Source: Bacteroidota bacterium
GTDB taxonomy: Bacteria; Bacteroidota; Bacteroidia; B-17B0; Aurantibacillaceae
Direction: 5' to 3'
DNA length: 64,000 nucleotides
NCBI GenBank assembly: GCA_016185125.1
Contig: JACPOC010000026.1
Location: 124,001-188,000 of the forward strand
Every line of letters begins with the position of its first letter. The stretch's first letter is position 1. This document shows positions 16,988 through 26,682 of the stretch, piece after piece. Position numbers and translations under genes: made by a program. The notes beneath the pieces are model-generated. The model made no database searches. It had not been told where the DNA came from and was given only the letters and a program-made list of their open reading frames with translations.

Positions 16988-18337
16988 TTGAAAATAAAAT
17001 CACAAATATTTATTCTGTTTGCTGTTGCTTTAATTGCCGGCTGCTCAGGCACTAAAAAGTATTTTAAAGCCGCTGAGCGTTTAGAAAAGCAAGGTCTTGT
17101 TAATGATGCGGCTGATTATTATCTGGAGTCACTTCAAAGAAAACCCACAAATGTTCAGGCGCGCATTAAATTAAAAGAAGTTGGGCAAAAGCATGCTTCT
17201 AACATGGCCTCTGATTTTTTCAGGAATTACAATACACAGCAAACCGAAGCCGCTCTCTCAAGCTTTGAAGATTTAAAAGAATTTTGCACTAAAACTTCGG
17301 CGTTAAATGTAATAATGGATTATCCGAAAAGTTACGACGAAGACTACCAAAAAGCAGTAGAAACATTCTGCTATAAAAATTACAATTTGGCCTATGCCCT
17401 TGTTAACCAAAAAAAATACCCTGATGCCCTGGAATATATTCAAAAAATAAAAAAATATAACAGGTCATATAAAACTACTCAACAACTCGAAATTATTTCA
17501 ATATGTGAACCTTTGTATCAAAACGCGGTAACCTGTATTGAGAATAAAAATTATTCCGGAGCTTTAAATCTGCTTACCAACATAAAATCTAAAACCGATT
17601 CATACAAAGACATGCAGGATCTTTTAATATTGGCAAGCGCGCAGCAAACTAAAAGTTTTATTTTGTTTCAACCAAAAAATTCCGATACTAAAAATGAAAA
17701 GGAGATTGAAGACGAACTCTTTAATAGTTTTAATCAAGTTGCCTCTCAAAAATTCAACTATGCCAAGATTATTAACAATACACCGTTTACCTTTATTCAG
17801 GAAGCTGCGGGTTCGTTTGTCAATGTAGACCTGATACAGGCTATCCGCAAGGCCACAGGTGCTGATTATTTTTATTCATTTAATATATCCAACGCGCAAG
17901 AATATAATTCGGGGGCTCAGAAAACATATAGTAAAGCCTATTTAAAAGTTGCAACAATTACAGGCACGGTGGTAACAACCGAATATCATCCCATTGATTA
18001 TAACAATGTAAAGGCCAACAGATCGTATTCTTATCAATACACTTACAAACTTACCAATGCCTATACCAATCAAATTGTTTCATCACAAAGCGTAAAAGTG
18101 AACGCTCAGGATGCGGTTGAATACAATGAATTTACTAAAAATTTTGGAGGGAACCTGAATAATCTTTTTCCTTACAATCCGCAACAAGTTGCCCCTATTG
18201 CACAATATTATCCAACGCAGTGGCGCAAATTATTCAGTGCCAATTCAACCTTAAAAACTTTTGATGTTTTAAAAACCGAAGCCTATGATCAAACGGTAAA
18301 TCTTTTCAGTAATTCTGTACTTACCAATATTAAATAA
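16988..18337 (+). CDS. TPR-type lipoprotein of a parE-parC lipoprotein trio
   Basis: From TTG at 16988 the 449-residue product starts MKIKSQIFILFAVALIAGCS, a lipoprotein signal with Cys19. Helical TPR-like repeats run from about residue 25 to 215 (AAERLEKQGLVNDAADYYLE, CIENKNYSGALNLLTNIKSK). The C-terminal half (FVNVDLIQAIRKATGADYFY) recalls CsgG/LpoB-type folds, which is a weak resemblance. A longer reading frame from GTG 16961 begins inside a terminator hairpin and is rejected. The gene is followed after 2 bp by the third lipoprotein, so those two are one unit. Confidence 0.72.
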   Translation: MKIKSQIFILFAVALIAGCSGTKKYFKAAERLEKQGLVNDAADYYLESLQRKPTNVQARIKLKEVGQKHASNMASDFFRNYNTQQTEAALSSFEDLKEFCTKTSALNVIMDYPKSYDEDYQKAVETFCYKNYNLAYALVNQKKYPDALEYIQKIKKYNRSYKTTQQLEIISICEPLYQNAVTCIENKNYSGALNLLTNIKSKTDSYKDMQDLLILASAQQTKSFILFQPKNSDTKNEKEIEDELFNSFNQVASQKFNYAKIINNTPFTFIQEAAGSFVNVDLIQAIRKATGADYFYSFNISNAQEYNSGAQKTYSKAYLKVATITGTVVTTEYHPIDYNNVKANRSYSYQYTYKLTNAYTNQIVSSQSVKVNAQDAVEYNEFTKNFGGNLNNLFPYNPQQVAPIAQYYPTQWRKLFSANSTLKTFDVLKTEAYDQTVNLFSNSVLTNIK

Positions 18338-18339
18338 AT

Positions 18340-19752
18340 TTGAAATATTTGTTATACATATTGCTTTTCGTAACACTTTTACCAGCTTGTAAAAGCAAGC
18401 AAGCGGCGGCAATTACAGCTCCTGAAGTTAAAGCTCCTGTATGGGTTAGCAGCAGGCCAAACAATGGCTTCAAATATGTTGGTGTAGGCTTTTGCGATAA
18501 AGCTAAAAGCAGCAATTACCAAATGGAAGCAAAAAAAAATGCGCTCTATGATCTTTCATCCGAAATAAAAGTAGATATTTCATCTAACTCTGTTTTGTAC
18601 ACCGTACAAAATAACAACACATTCAACGAAAACTTTAATTCACTCATCAAATTATCAAGCAGCGATATTATTGAAGGTTATACTCTGATAGATTCGTATG
18701 AAAATGATAAACAGTACTGGGTGTATTATCAGTTAGACAAAGCCGAATACGCAAATATTAAAGCCCAGAAAAAACAGCAAACCCTTAGTAAAGCCTCCAA
18801 CCTTATTCTTGCAAGCTATACAGATGAGCAAAATAAAGATTTTTCATCTTGCTTAAAAAAACGAATTCAAGCTTTCGGCGTTTTAACTCCTTATTTAAGT
18901 GAGGAAATAAATTTTGACCCTGCGCAAACTAAAGGAATTAAAAACGTATTCGATCTTACCAATCTTATACAACAGCAGTTACAATCTATTTTTGTGGGAG
19001 CCGCAGTGCAAAAAACTATGCCGCAATTAAAACCTTATCAGCACCTATACTCTCCCTTAGTGTACAACCTCGAATTAAAAACAAAAGTGCCTCTTCAAAA
19101 TTTCCCCTTTTTAATAACCAGTGAAGAGGAAAAAATAAAAGTAAATGATAAAGCCTCCACCAATTTAATGGGCGAAATACAAATTAAAGTAAATTCGGTA
19201 GAACCCCTCAATCAAACGGTAGCCTTCTCTTTAAATCCTGATATTATAGGTTTAATGGGTTCCGATTCCATTGGCCGTGCAGGCATTTCGGTATTAAAAC
19301 AATTTATTCAAACGCCTTCGTTAAAAGTGCAAGCCAATGTTAGCCCTGTTAATATTTATGTTTCCTCCATCGAAAAAAACCTTGGAAAAGTTACCGGGGC
19401 AAGCCTCATTGAAACCTTTCTCGAGCAACGCTTTAACGGACAGGAGGTTTTAATTACCAACAAGCCCGAATTGGCGGATTACATCATCGAATCAATTGCC
19501 GATACGCAGGAAGATATAAGCAGCGATGTACTTGTAAGCAACTATAATATTAAACTTGCCACGCTTGTTATTAATCTGAATTTAAAAAATCGCATCACAG
19601 GCGAAACTATTTATAAAGGCCAGATAACAGATGTATTTGGTTATGCCAATAATCTCGAAAAAGCGGGTTTAAATGCCTATAACAGCAGCAAACTTACCGC
19701 TAAACTTGGCGAGGCTGTTTTTTTTCTGAAGAGAAAAGTGCTTGTTTATTAG
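18340..19752 (+). CDS. LPP20-like lipoprotein with C-terminal extension
   Basis: The 470-residue product starts at TTG 18340, 2 bp after the previous stop. The signal is MKYLLYILLFVTLLPACKSK with Cys17. Residues about 35-145 look like an LPP20 domain: APVWVSSRPNNGFKYVGVGF, then MEAKKNALYDLSSEIKVDIS, EGYTLID and KQYWVYYQLDKAEY. The remaining 300 residues include TGASLIETFLEQRFNG and ELADYIIESIADTQED, which resemble the LpoB/FlgT-like nucleotide-sugar-binding-type fold; this is inference. It is likely a partner of the TPR lipoprotein encoded just upstream. Confidence 0.72.
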   Translation: MKYLLYILLFVTLLPACKSKQAAAITAPEVKAPVWVSSRPNNGFKYVGVGFCDKAKSSNYQMEAKKNALYDLSSEIKVDISSNSVLYTVQNNNTFNENFNSLIKLSSSDIIEGYTLIDSYENDKQYWVYYQLDKAEYANIKAQKKQQTLSKASNLILASYTDEQNKDFSSCLKKRIQAFGVLTPYLSEEINFDPAQTKGIKNVFDLTNLIQQQLQSIFVGAAVQKTMPQLKPYQHLYSPLVYNLELKTKVPLQNFPFLITSEEEKIKVNDKASTNLMGEIQIKVNSVEPLNQTVAFSLNPDIIGLMGSDSIGRAGISVLKQFIQTPSLKVQANVSPVNIYVSSIEKNLGKVTGASLIETFLEQRFNGQEVLITNKPELADYIIESIADTQEDISSDVLVSNYNIKLATLVINLNLKNRITGETIYKGQITDVFGYANNLEKAGLNAYNSSKLTAKLGEAVFFLKRKVLVY

Positions 19753-19825
19753 GCCTTTTGTGCATATCTCCATTACATGTTAGCGTTTTTTGCCTAATTG
19801 AGACCGCATTTTTAAATCCAAAACC

Positions 19826-19833
19826 TATATTTG
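19826..19833 (+). promoter_or_regulatory. -7 promoter element for parC
   Basis: TATATTTG is an exact match to TAnnTTTG, 24 bases before the parC ATG. A TTG 25 bases upstream of it is slightly too far for a standard -33. It supports separate transcription of parC from the lipoprotein genes. Confidence 0.5.
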
Positions 19834-19857
19834 CATTTTAATTTTCTCTGATAAAAA

Positions 19858-22506
19858 ATGAGCGATAAAATATTTGAAGGATTTGATAGTGAAGGTCACC
19901 GCGATATTGATAGCATTACCCATGTTAGCGGGATGTTTAAAACCTGGTTTATTGATTACGCTTCCTACGTTATTCTTGAGCGGGCGGTTCCTGCTCTTGA
20001 TGACGGTCTAAAACCTGTTCAGCGCAGGATCCTACATAGCATGTGGGAGCTCGAAGACGGGCGCTATAACAAAGTTGCCAACCTTATAGGCAATACCATG
20101 AAGTACCACCCTCACGGGGATGCCAGCATTGGTGACGCCTTGGTGGCCATCGGGCAAAAAGATCTTTTAATTGATTGCCAAGGAAACTGGGGTAATATTT
20201 TAACCGGCGATAGTGCCGCTGCACCTCGTTACATCGAAGCGCGTTTATCAAAATTAGGTCTCGATATTTTATTCAATCCAAAAACTACTAACTGGGGTTT
20301 AAGTTATGATGGAAGAAATAAAGAGCCTATTAACTTACCGGTAAAATTTCCTTTGCTTCTTGCGCAAGGAGTTGAAGGTATTGCCGTTGGTTTGGCCTGT
20401 AAAATTTTACCTCATAATTTTAATGAACTTATTGATGCTTCCATTCAAATTTTAAAAGGAAAGAAAGTAAATATCTATCCCGATTTTCAAACAGGAGGCA
20501 TTGCCGATTGCAGCGAATACAAAGATGGTTTGCGCGGCGGTAAAATTAAAATTCGCGCACGCATAAAAGAACTGAATACAAAAACACTGGTTATTACTGA
20601 AATTCCTTTTGGCACAACCACCGGAAGTTTAATTGATAGTATTTTGGCCGCTAATGATAAAGGAAAAATAAAAGTAAAAAAGGTGGAAGATAATACTTCC
20701 GAAAATGTAGAGATTTTAATTCATTTACAACCTGGCATTAGTCCTGATAAAACAATAGATGCCCTTTACGCCTTTACTAATTGCGAAATGAGCATTTCTC
20801 CTAATTCGTGTACTATTGATACGGATAGGCCGCGTTTTATTGGGGTAAGCGAAATTCTTAAAATCTCTACCGCAAAAACTTTAGAGCTCTTAAAGAAAGA
20901 ACTGGAGATAGAGCAAAAAGAACTTGAAGAAAAATGGCATTTTGCTTCACTCGAAAAAGTATTTATTAAAGAAGAAATGTATATCGACTTTAAAAAATAT
21001 TCTAATAAAGAAACCTTATACCAATATTTATACGACAGTTTTAAACCGCATAAGAAAAAATTATTACGCGACATTAATGATGAGGATTTGCAGCGCTTAA
21101 CACAGATTCCCATGATTCGTATTACGCGTTTTGATAGCATGAAAGCGGAAGATCACATGAAAGATCTTGATGCAAAGATAGCTGAAGTGAAGAATCACTT
21201 AGTTCATATTGTCGACTTTGCAATTGAATATTTTAAAACATTAAAGAAAAAATACGGCGAAGGCCGCGAACGTAAAACCGAAACAAAACAGCTTGAAACA
21301 ATAGTAGCAACGCAGGTTGTTATGGCTAACACAAAACTTTACGTTAACCGCGCGGAAGGTTTTGTAGGAACAAGTTTAAAGAAAGATGAGTTTGTTGTAG
21401 ATTGCAGCGATATTGATGACATCATTGCCTTTACCAAAGAAGGTAAAATGAAAGTATTTAAAGTAGCTGACAAGGTTTTTGTTGGAAAAGATATTCTTCA
21501 CGTGGCTATCTTTCGTAAAAATGATGAGCGCACTGCTTACAACATGATTTATCGCGACGGGCCGAAGGGCATTACGTTTATGAAACGCTTTAACATAACC
21601 GGAGTTACACGCGATAAAATATATGATCTTACCAAAGGAACTCCCGGAAGTATCGTGTATTGGTTCACCGTAAATCCAAATGCTGAAAGCGAAAAAGTAA
21701 TTGTTCATTTGCGGGCGGTAGCAGGTTTACGTAAACTTGAAATTGATGTGGATTTTTCTGAAATGGAAATTAAAGCTCGTAGCGCAGTTGGAAACATTGT
21801 AACTAAATACACGGTTAACAAAGTTACTTTAAAAGAAAAAGGTACTTCAACTTTAGAAGGAGAAGATTATTGGTTTGATGAAAAAATTCACCGTTTAAAT
21901 AAAGATGAACGCGGCACTTATCTTGGCAAGTTTAGCAACGAAGAAAAGATAATGGCCATTACTTCAAAAGGCTTTTACAAACTTTACACCTTTGATGTTC
22001 TGAATCATTTTGATGACGATGTAATTCTTATAGAGAAATTTTATCCGAATCAAACCATTACCTGCATTTATTACGATGGTTTAAGCAAATCTTATTTCAC
22101 TAAACGTTTTGAACCGGAACTTACAAATAACAAAGTGCTTTTAGTAACTGAACACGATCAATCACGCATTGAACTTATTACCGCTCAGGTTAACCCTATT
22201 GTTGAAATTAAATTCGCCAAAGAAAAAGGTGTTGAAATACCTGAAGAAACCATTAAGATGGTGGATTTCAGTCCGGTGATTAACATGAAAGCCAAAGGTA
22301 AAAAACTAAGTTCCTACAAAATCAAAGAAATCAATTTAAAGGAATCGGAAGAAATAAAACTGGCGCGCAAATTCTTAAAAAATAATGACGAAGAAAAGAC
22401 AGGACTTTCGCCGGTAGAACTTCACCGCCGCGCCATGGAAAAGCTGAATAAAAAAAGCGCTACTGATTTTTTTGACGGCGACGGACAAATAACTTTTGAC
22501 TTTTAA
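19858..22506 (+). CDS. parC: DNA topoisomerase IV subunit A
   Basis: This 882-residue protein is the DNA-breakage subunit partnering ParE. The catalytic tyrosine is Y125 in AAAPRYIEARL. The winged-helix motif ALDDGLKPVQRRILHSM and the quinolone-region motif YHPHGDASIGDAL (83-95) are intact. The position equal to E. coli GyrA Ser83 or ParC Ser80 is Ala89, and the acidic helix-4 position is Asp93. The C-terminal part (about 490-800) is a degenerate beta-propeller. The acidic tail ends ATDFFDGDGQITFDF. Length and tail suit the Bacteroidota ParC form. Confidence 0.93.
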   Translation: MSDKIFEGFDSEGHRDIDSITHVSGMFKTWFIDYASYVILERAVPALDDGLKPVQRRILHSMWELEDGRYNKVANLIGNTMKYHPHGDASIGDALVAIGQKDLLIDCQGNWGNILTGDSAAAPRYIEARLSKLGLDILFNPKTTNWGLSYDGRNKEPINLPVKFPLLLAQGVEGIAVGLACKILPHNFNELIDASIQILKGKKVNIYPDFQTGGIADCSEYKDGLRGGKIKIRARIKELNTKTLVITEIPFGTTTGSLIDSILAANDKGKIKVKKVEDNTSENVEILIHLQPGISPDKTIDALYAFTNCEMSISPNSCTIDTDRPRFIGVSEILKISTAKTLELLKKELEIEQKELEEKWHFASLEKVFIKEEMYIDFKKYSNKETLYQYLYDSFKPHKKKLLRDINDEDLQRLTQIPMIRITRFDSMKAEDHMKDLDAKIAEVKNHLVHIVDFAIEYFKTLKKKYGEGRERKTETKQLETIVATQVVMANTKLYVNRAEGFVGTSLKKDEFVVDCSDIDDIIAFTKEGKMKVFKVADKVFVGKDILHVAIFRKNDERTAYNMIYRDGPKGITFMKRFNITGVTRDKIYDLTKGTPGSIVYWFTVNPNAESEKVIVHLRAVAGLRKLEIDVDFSEMEIKARSAVGNIVTKYTVNKVTLKEKGTSTLEGEDYWFDEKIHRLNKDERGTYLGKFSNEEKIMAITSKGFYKLYTFDVLNHFDDDVILIEKFYPNQTITCIYYDGLSKSYFTKRFEPELTNNKVLLVTEHDQSRIELITAQVNPIVEIKFAKEKGVEIPEETIKMVDFSPVINMKAKGKKLSSYKIKEINLKESEEIKLARKFLKNNDEEKTGLSPVELHRRAMEKLNKKSATDFFDGDGQITFDF

Positions 22507-22551
22507 ATATTTCGCAATGATACAAGTGCATTTAATTTGGTAATTTAAGGA

Positions 22552-23703
22552 TTGAAAGTTTTATTTATATCCTCATGGTATCCTAATCCCGATGACGAGA
22601 GCAATGGAATTTTTATTAAGCGCCATGCACAGGCCTTATCTCTTAAAAATCATGTAACAATTGTTTTTGTAAAATCTGTTAATGGTATATCGGAAGTGAT
22701 CTGCACCAAATACGAAGCGAAAAACATTGAAGAACACCTCAGGTTTTATCCCAAAATCCGCTCCGTTTTCCCCTTCTATGCATCCATTCGTAAATTTTTT
22801 AAATTCAGAAATGAGTACAAAAAAGCTTTGAACCAGCTCACTGCAACGCATTTCGATTTGATTCATGTAAATACTATTTTTCCGGCAGCTATCCCCGCAT
22901 TATTCGCTCTTAAGAAATATCCCACCGCCAGGTTATTTATTACAGAGCATTGGAGCGGTTATTACCCCGAAGACGGAAATTACAAAGGGCTCTTGCTTAC
23001 TTATTATACAAGGAAACTAGTTGCAAAGGCTAATGCAGTATTTGTTATATCTCAAAAGCTAAAAGAAGCCATGTTAGGTTATGGTTTGAAAAATAATTAC
23101 CAACTCATAAACAATGCTGTAGATTTAAGGCTGTTTAAGCCACAGGAACCTAAACAAAGGAATAAGGATGTATTGGAAATTCTGCATGTTTCATCCTTGA
23201 TAGAACGCGAAAAAAACTTGTCGGGCATTATAGCCGTAGCAGAGCATCTCAAAGAAAAAAGTTTTCCATTCCATCTGACCATTGTTGGAGGGAGCAAAAT
23301 AGAAATAGCGGCCTGTGAAGAATTAATACACAAGGTCAATTTACAGTTATATGTTACCATTTCCGGGCCTAAGCCCCCACAGGAAGTTTCATGCTATATG
23401 AATAGGGCAGATGTATTTTTATTGTTCAGTAATTTTGAAGGCATGCCGGTGGTTGTGATAGAAGCCCTTGCCTGCGGGTTACCGGTTATAAGTTCAAACG
23501 TAGGTGAGGTAAAAAATATTATCAAACCCAAAATGGGAATAGTTTTACAAACAAATTCCATAAAGGAATGTGCAGAAGCCTTGTTAAACTATAATAGAGA
23601 ACATTATTTAAACAGTCAACAATTAAATCAATACATCTCCGAAAACTATTCGCCGGAGGTTGTTTGCGACCGGATAAGCCAATTGTATAATCGGTTTCTT
23701 TAA
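22552..23703 (+). CDS. Glycosyltransferase family 4
   Basis: The 383-residue GT-B enzyme transfers a sugar from a nucleotide donor, probably in cell-surface glycan synthesis. The N-terminal motif SSWYPNPDDESNGIFIKRHA is typical of GT4. The donor-binding domain has LEILHVSSLIEREKNLSGII and the EX7E-type motif FSNFEGMPVVVIEALACGLP followed by VISSNVGEV. There is no transmembrane segment. The start is TTG at 22552; the hydrophobic strand KVLFISSWYP begins at once, so the start is secure. No other glycan gene is adjacent, so the substrate cannot be told. Confidence 0.9.
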   Translation: MKVLFISSWYPNPDDESNGIFIKRHAQALSLKNHVTIVFVKSVNGISEVICTKYEAKNIEEHLRFYPKIRSVFPFYASIRKFFKFRNEYKKALNQLTATHFDLIHVNTIFPAAIPALFALKKYPTARLFITEHWSGYYPEDGNYKGLLLTYYTRKLVAKANAVFVISQKLKEAMLGYGLKNNYQLINNAVDLRLFKPQEPKQRNKDVLEILHVSSLIEREKNLSGIIAVAEHLKEKSFPFHLTIVGGSKIEIAACEELIHKVNLQLYVTISGPKPPQEVSCYMNRADVFLLFSNFEGMPVVVIEALACGLPVISSNVGEVKNIIKPKMGIVLQTNSIKECAEALLNYNREHYLNSQQLNQYISENYSPEVVCDRISQLYNRFL

Positions 23704-23819
23704 TACTTAAAAAAATAATAACAAATTATTTAGTAGGTATTTACAAGGTATTCGTTGAAAAAACCTCCGCCCTTTCAGCACATTTAATAACATTCATAAA
23801 AAATGTTTACTTTTAATAT

Positions 23820-24305
23820 ATGATAACAAAACTATTTACACTCGCTTTTATCTGCATTTTGTTTTCCTGCAATAATATTAAACCGGATGACAGTATTGCC
23901 ACCAGCAAAATTGAACTCCTGACCAATCTTGGAGATATTGAAGATGATACTCTTCAACAAACTAAAGAGGAAACCGCCCCTTCTGATTCTCCATTATTAA
24001 TAGCGCGCGGAAGCGAGCCGGGCTGGTATGCCGAATTTTTTAAAGATCGCGCCATGCTGGTATTAAATTATGGCAAAGACACCGTCTTGGTGAAGCAAAA
24101 CTTCACAACAATTGCCTCTGATAAAACCTTTGCGACACGTATTTTAGAAATTTCAGACAATAAAGGAAAAAAAAGGTCGGCTGATATTACTATTCAAATA
24201 AACTCCAAAACCTGCGAAGAAGCTAGCGGCGATAAAAAAGACAAACAGATTACCATTACCTATAACTCCACAACCTATAAAGGCTGCGCCGGTGTGCGGA
24301 GGTAG
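23820..24305 (+). CDS. Lipoprotein with COG3650-like domain
   Basis: The 161-residue product has a lipoprotein signal (LFTLAFICILFSC, Cys17), an acidic linker to about residue 55 and a small beta-rich domain. Its motif LIARGSEPGWYAEFFKDRAM, followed by LVLNYGKD and a closing ITITYNSTTYKGCAGV with Cys, matches the COG3650 type (ARGnEPfW...) often found next to HslJ/META domains. It is probably periplasmic or outer-membrane attached. Function is unknown. It sits alone before a 244-base gap and pyk. Confidence 0.75.
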   Translation: MITKLFTLAFICILFSCNNIKPDDSIATSKIELLTNLGDIEDDTLQQTKEETAPSDSPLLIARGSEPGWYAEFFKDRAMLVLNYGKDTVLVKQNFTTIASDKTFATRILEISDNKGKKRSADITIQINSKTCEEASGDKKDKQITITYNSTTYKGCAGVRR

Positions 24306-24549
24306 TGTTGTCACCAGCTTTTGCTAGCAATTTAACTATGGCCTTTGAGAGGCCTTGAATACACGGCCTACGGCAAAACACAGGATTCTACTATCAAGTT
24401 GCCGATGGTGCAAGTGCTTTGTTCATTAAAAAATAACTCTTAGTTTATTCAATAGTCCACTCATTTTTTTTAACTTAGTGTTTTTAATTTAAACCAAACA
24501 ATCCTGCTATTCTATAAATACACAGGATTAACATAAATTTTTTATTTAT
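24306..24549. other. Intergenic region upstream of pyk with a small hairpin
   Basis: No gene is seen in these 244 bases. GGCCT at 24340-24344 pairs with AGGCC at 24350-24354 in a five-base-pair hairpin with a five-base loop and no T run, so it is a poor terminator. A further GGCC occurs at about 24367. The last 90 bases are AT-rich and should hold the pyk promoter, but no exact TAnnTTTG was found. Confidence 0.4.
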
Positions 24550-25977
24550 ATGAATTTTTTTAACCGTACAAAAATTGTAGCCACCATGGGCCCCGCTACT
24601 GCAGATATTGTAGTATTGGAAGGTATGTTTAACGAAGGTCTTGATATTTGTCGTATTAATTTTAGCCACGGCGATTACGATGCCGTAAACCATATTGTTA
24701 AAAATATCCGAACACTTAACAAAAAGCTTAACCGTCACGTAGGAATACTTGCTGATTTACAAGGTCCAAAATTGAGAATAGGCATTGTAAAAGGCAATCT
24801 AATACAATTAGTGCAGGGTCATGAAATTACCATTACCACCAAAGAATGCGAGGGAGACGAAGAACGCTTGTACATTACCTATCCGCAGTTTCCTCAGGAT
24901 GTAAAGGTAGGAGAGATGGTTTTAATTGACGATGGTAAATTGCACTTGCGTGTTATTTCTACTAACGGAAAAGATGAAGTACGATGCGGCATAACGGTTG
25001 GCGGACCTTTATCTTCCAAAAAAGGAGTGAATCTTCCAAACACAAAAATATCATTACCCTGCTTAACCGTAAAAGATATTCGCGATCTTGAATATGCTTT
25101 GGAACACGATTTCGACTGGATCGGTCTATCTTTTGTAAGAAGTGTAACCGATATTGTTGAGCTTAAAGAAATTATCCGCCACCGTAACAAACGTGCAAAA
25201 GTAATTGCTAAAATTGAAAAGCCTGAAGCTATTAAAGAAATAGATAATATTATTGATGTTTCCGACGGTATCATGGTGGCGCGCGGGGATCTTGGAGTAG
25301 AGCTTCCTATGGAGCAAGTTCCATTACTTCAGAAAATGATTGTTGCTAAATGTGTAGAAATTGGTAAACCCGTTATCATTGCCACTCAAATGATGGAAAG
25401 CATGATTACCAGCTACACCCCTACCCGTGCGGAAGTAAACGACGTTGCCAACGCAGTAATGGATGGTGCCGACGCGGTAATGTTAAGCGCTGAAACTTCG
25501 GTAGGAAAATACCCGATGAAGGTAATTGAAATGATGCGAAGAATTATTACTCAGGTAGAAGAACTAGGGTCAATCTATTATAAAGAACATACTCCTTCTA
25601 TAAAAACCATAACATATATAACGGATAGTATTTGTTATAACGCTTGTTCACTTGCGCATCACGCCAACGCGCAGGCAATTATCAGTATGACCAACAGTGG
25701 ATATACTGCTTTTAAATTAGCAAGTCACCGGCCAAAAGCGCACATATTTATTTTCACCGATAATCAATCTTTACTAACTACGTTAAGTTTAGTATGGGGT
25801 ATTCGCGGCTTCTATTACAATAAATACGAAAGTACCGATGAAACCATCAACGACCTTAAAGCTTTTATTAAAAAGGAAGGTTTTGTAAAAGATGATGATC
25901 TGGTAATTAATATTGCCAGTATGCCGATGAAAGAAAAAGGACGCACCAATATGATGAAACTGAGTTATATTAATTAA
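24550..25977 (+). CDS. pyk: Pyruvate kinase
   Basis: This enzyme converts phosphoenolpyruvate and ADP to pyruvate and ATP in glycolysis. The 475-residue protein begins NRTKIVATMGPAT, followed by INFSHGDYD, the B-domain insert, the active-site strand RAKVIAKIEKPEAI, DGIMVARGDLGVELPMEQVP and the signature around IIATQMMESM with PTRAEVNDVANAVMDGADAV. The C-terminal allosteric domain (about 350-475) is present. The stop overlaps the pgeF start by one base (TAATG), so pyk and pgeF are coupled. Confidence 0.97.
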   Translation: MNFFNRTKIVATMGPATADIVVLEGMFNEGLDICRINFSHGDYDAVNHIVKNIRTLNKKLNRHVGILADLQGPKLRIGIVKGNLIQLVQGHEITITTKECEGDEERLYITYPQFPQDVKVGEMVLIDDGKLHLRVISTNGKDEVRCGITVGGPLSSKKGVNLPNTKISLPCLTVKDIRDLEYALEHDFDWIGLSFVRSVTDIVELKEIIRHRNKRAKVIAKIEKPEAIKEIDNIIDVSDGIMVARGDLGVELPMEQVPLLQKMIVAKCVEIGKPVIIATQMMESMITSYTPTRAEVNDVANAVMDGADAVMLSAETSVGKYPMKVIEMMRRIITQVEELGSIYYKEHTPSIKTITYITDSICYNACSLAHHANAQAIISMTNSGYTAFKLASHRPKAHIFIFTDNQSLLTTLSLVWGIRGFYYNKYESTDETINDLKAFIKKEGFVKDDDLVINIASMPMKEKGRTNMMKLSYIN

Positions 25978-26681
25978 TGTGGCTGCAGGCACCTAACATA
26001 AATTGTGTACACGGTTTTTCCACGAGGCATGGAGGAGTTTCCCCGGCTCCTTATAACTCGCTTAATCTTGGAGGCTCGGAGGATACTTCTGAAAATATTT
26101 TACACAACAGAACAATTTCTTTAAAAAAACTGGGCTACAATCTACAGCAGCTTTGTTATTTAAAACAAGTGCACGGCAATAAAGTAAACATTGCGCAACC
26201 CTGCCAGCAGGAAGGGGATGCTTTGGTAAGCGATCAAAAAAACATTCTTCTTGCCGTTAGTATTGCCGATTGCTTTCCTGTTTTATTGTATGATGAAGTT
26301 AATAAAGTAATTGGAGCTGTACATGCCGGATGGCGCGGAACCGTTAGTAATATATCCGGAGAAACCGTAAAGCAAATGTTAAGTCTCGGAGCCCAAACCC
26401 AGCATATTCAGGTGGCCATTGGGCAGGGAATTTCACAAGCTAATTTTGAAGTGGGAAAAGAGGTGATCGAAGCCTTTGAAAAGAATAATTTTCCATCTTA
26501 TTGTTGGAAAAATAACCGGATAGACTTAACTTTATGCAACCGCTTTAGTTTAAACAGAATCAATATCCCTGATAAAAATATCTGGAGCATGAACCGTTGC
26601 ACTTATGAGCAGGACTTTTTCAGTTTCAGACGAGACAAGGGAAAAACCGGCAGAATGTGGGCCGTAATATCTATGAAGTAA
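25977..26681 (+). CDS. pgeF: Peptidoglycan editing factor PgeF (YfiH, laccase-domain protein)
   Basis: The 234-residue protein has the full multi-copper-like YfiH domain: HGFSTRHGGVSPAPYNSLNL, VHGNKV, the metal-site motif IADCFPVLLYD and IGAVHAGWRGTVSNI. Members hydrolyse or remove wrongly incorporated muropeptide residues or act as purine nucleoside phosphorylases; earlier annotation as polyphenol oxidase is common. The ATG overlaps the pyk stop. It precedes a PorP/SprF gene by one base, so it may share the transcript. Confidence 0.95.
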   Translation: MWLQAPNINCVHGFSTRHGGVSPAPYNSLNLGGSEDTSENILHNRTISLKKLGYNLQQLCYLKQVHGNKVNIAQPCQQEGDALVSDQKNILLAVSIADCFPVLLYDEVNKVIGAVHAGWRGTVSNISGETVKQMLSLGAQTQHIQVAIGQGISQANFEVGKEVIEAFEKNNFPSYCWKNNRIDLTLCNRFSLNRINIPDKNIWSMNRCTYEQDFFSFRRDKGKTGRMWAVISMK

Positions 26682-26682
26682 G

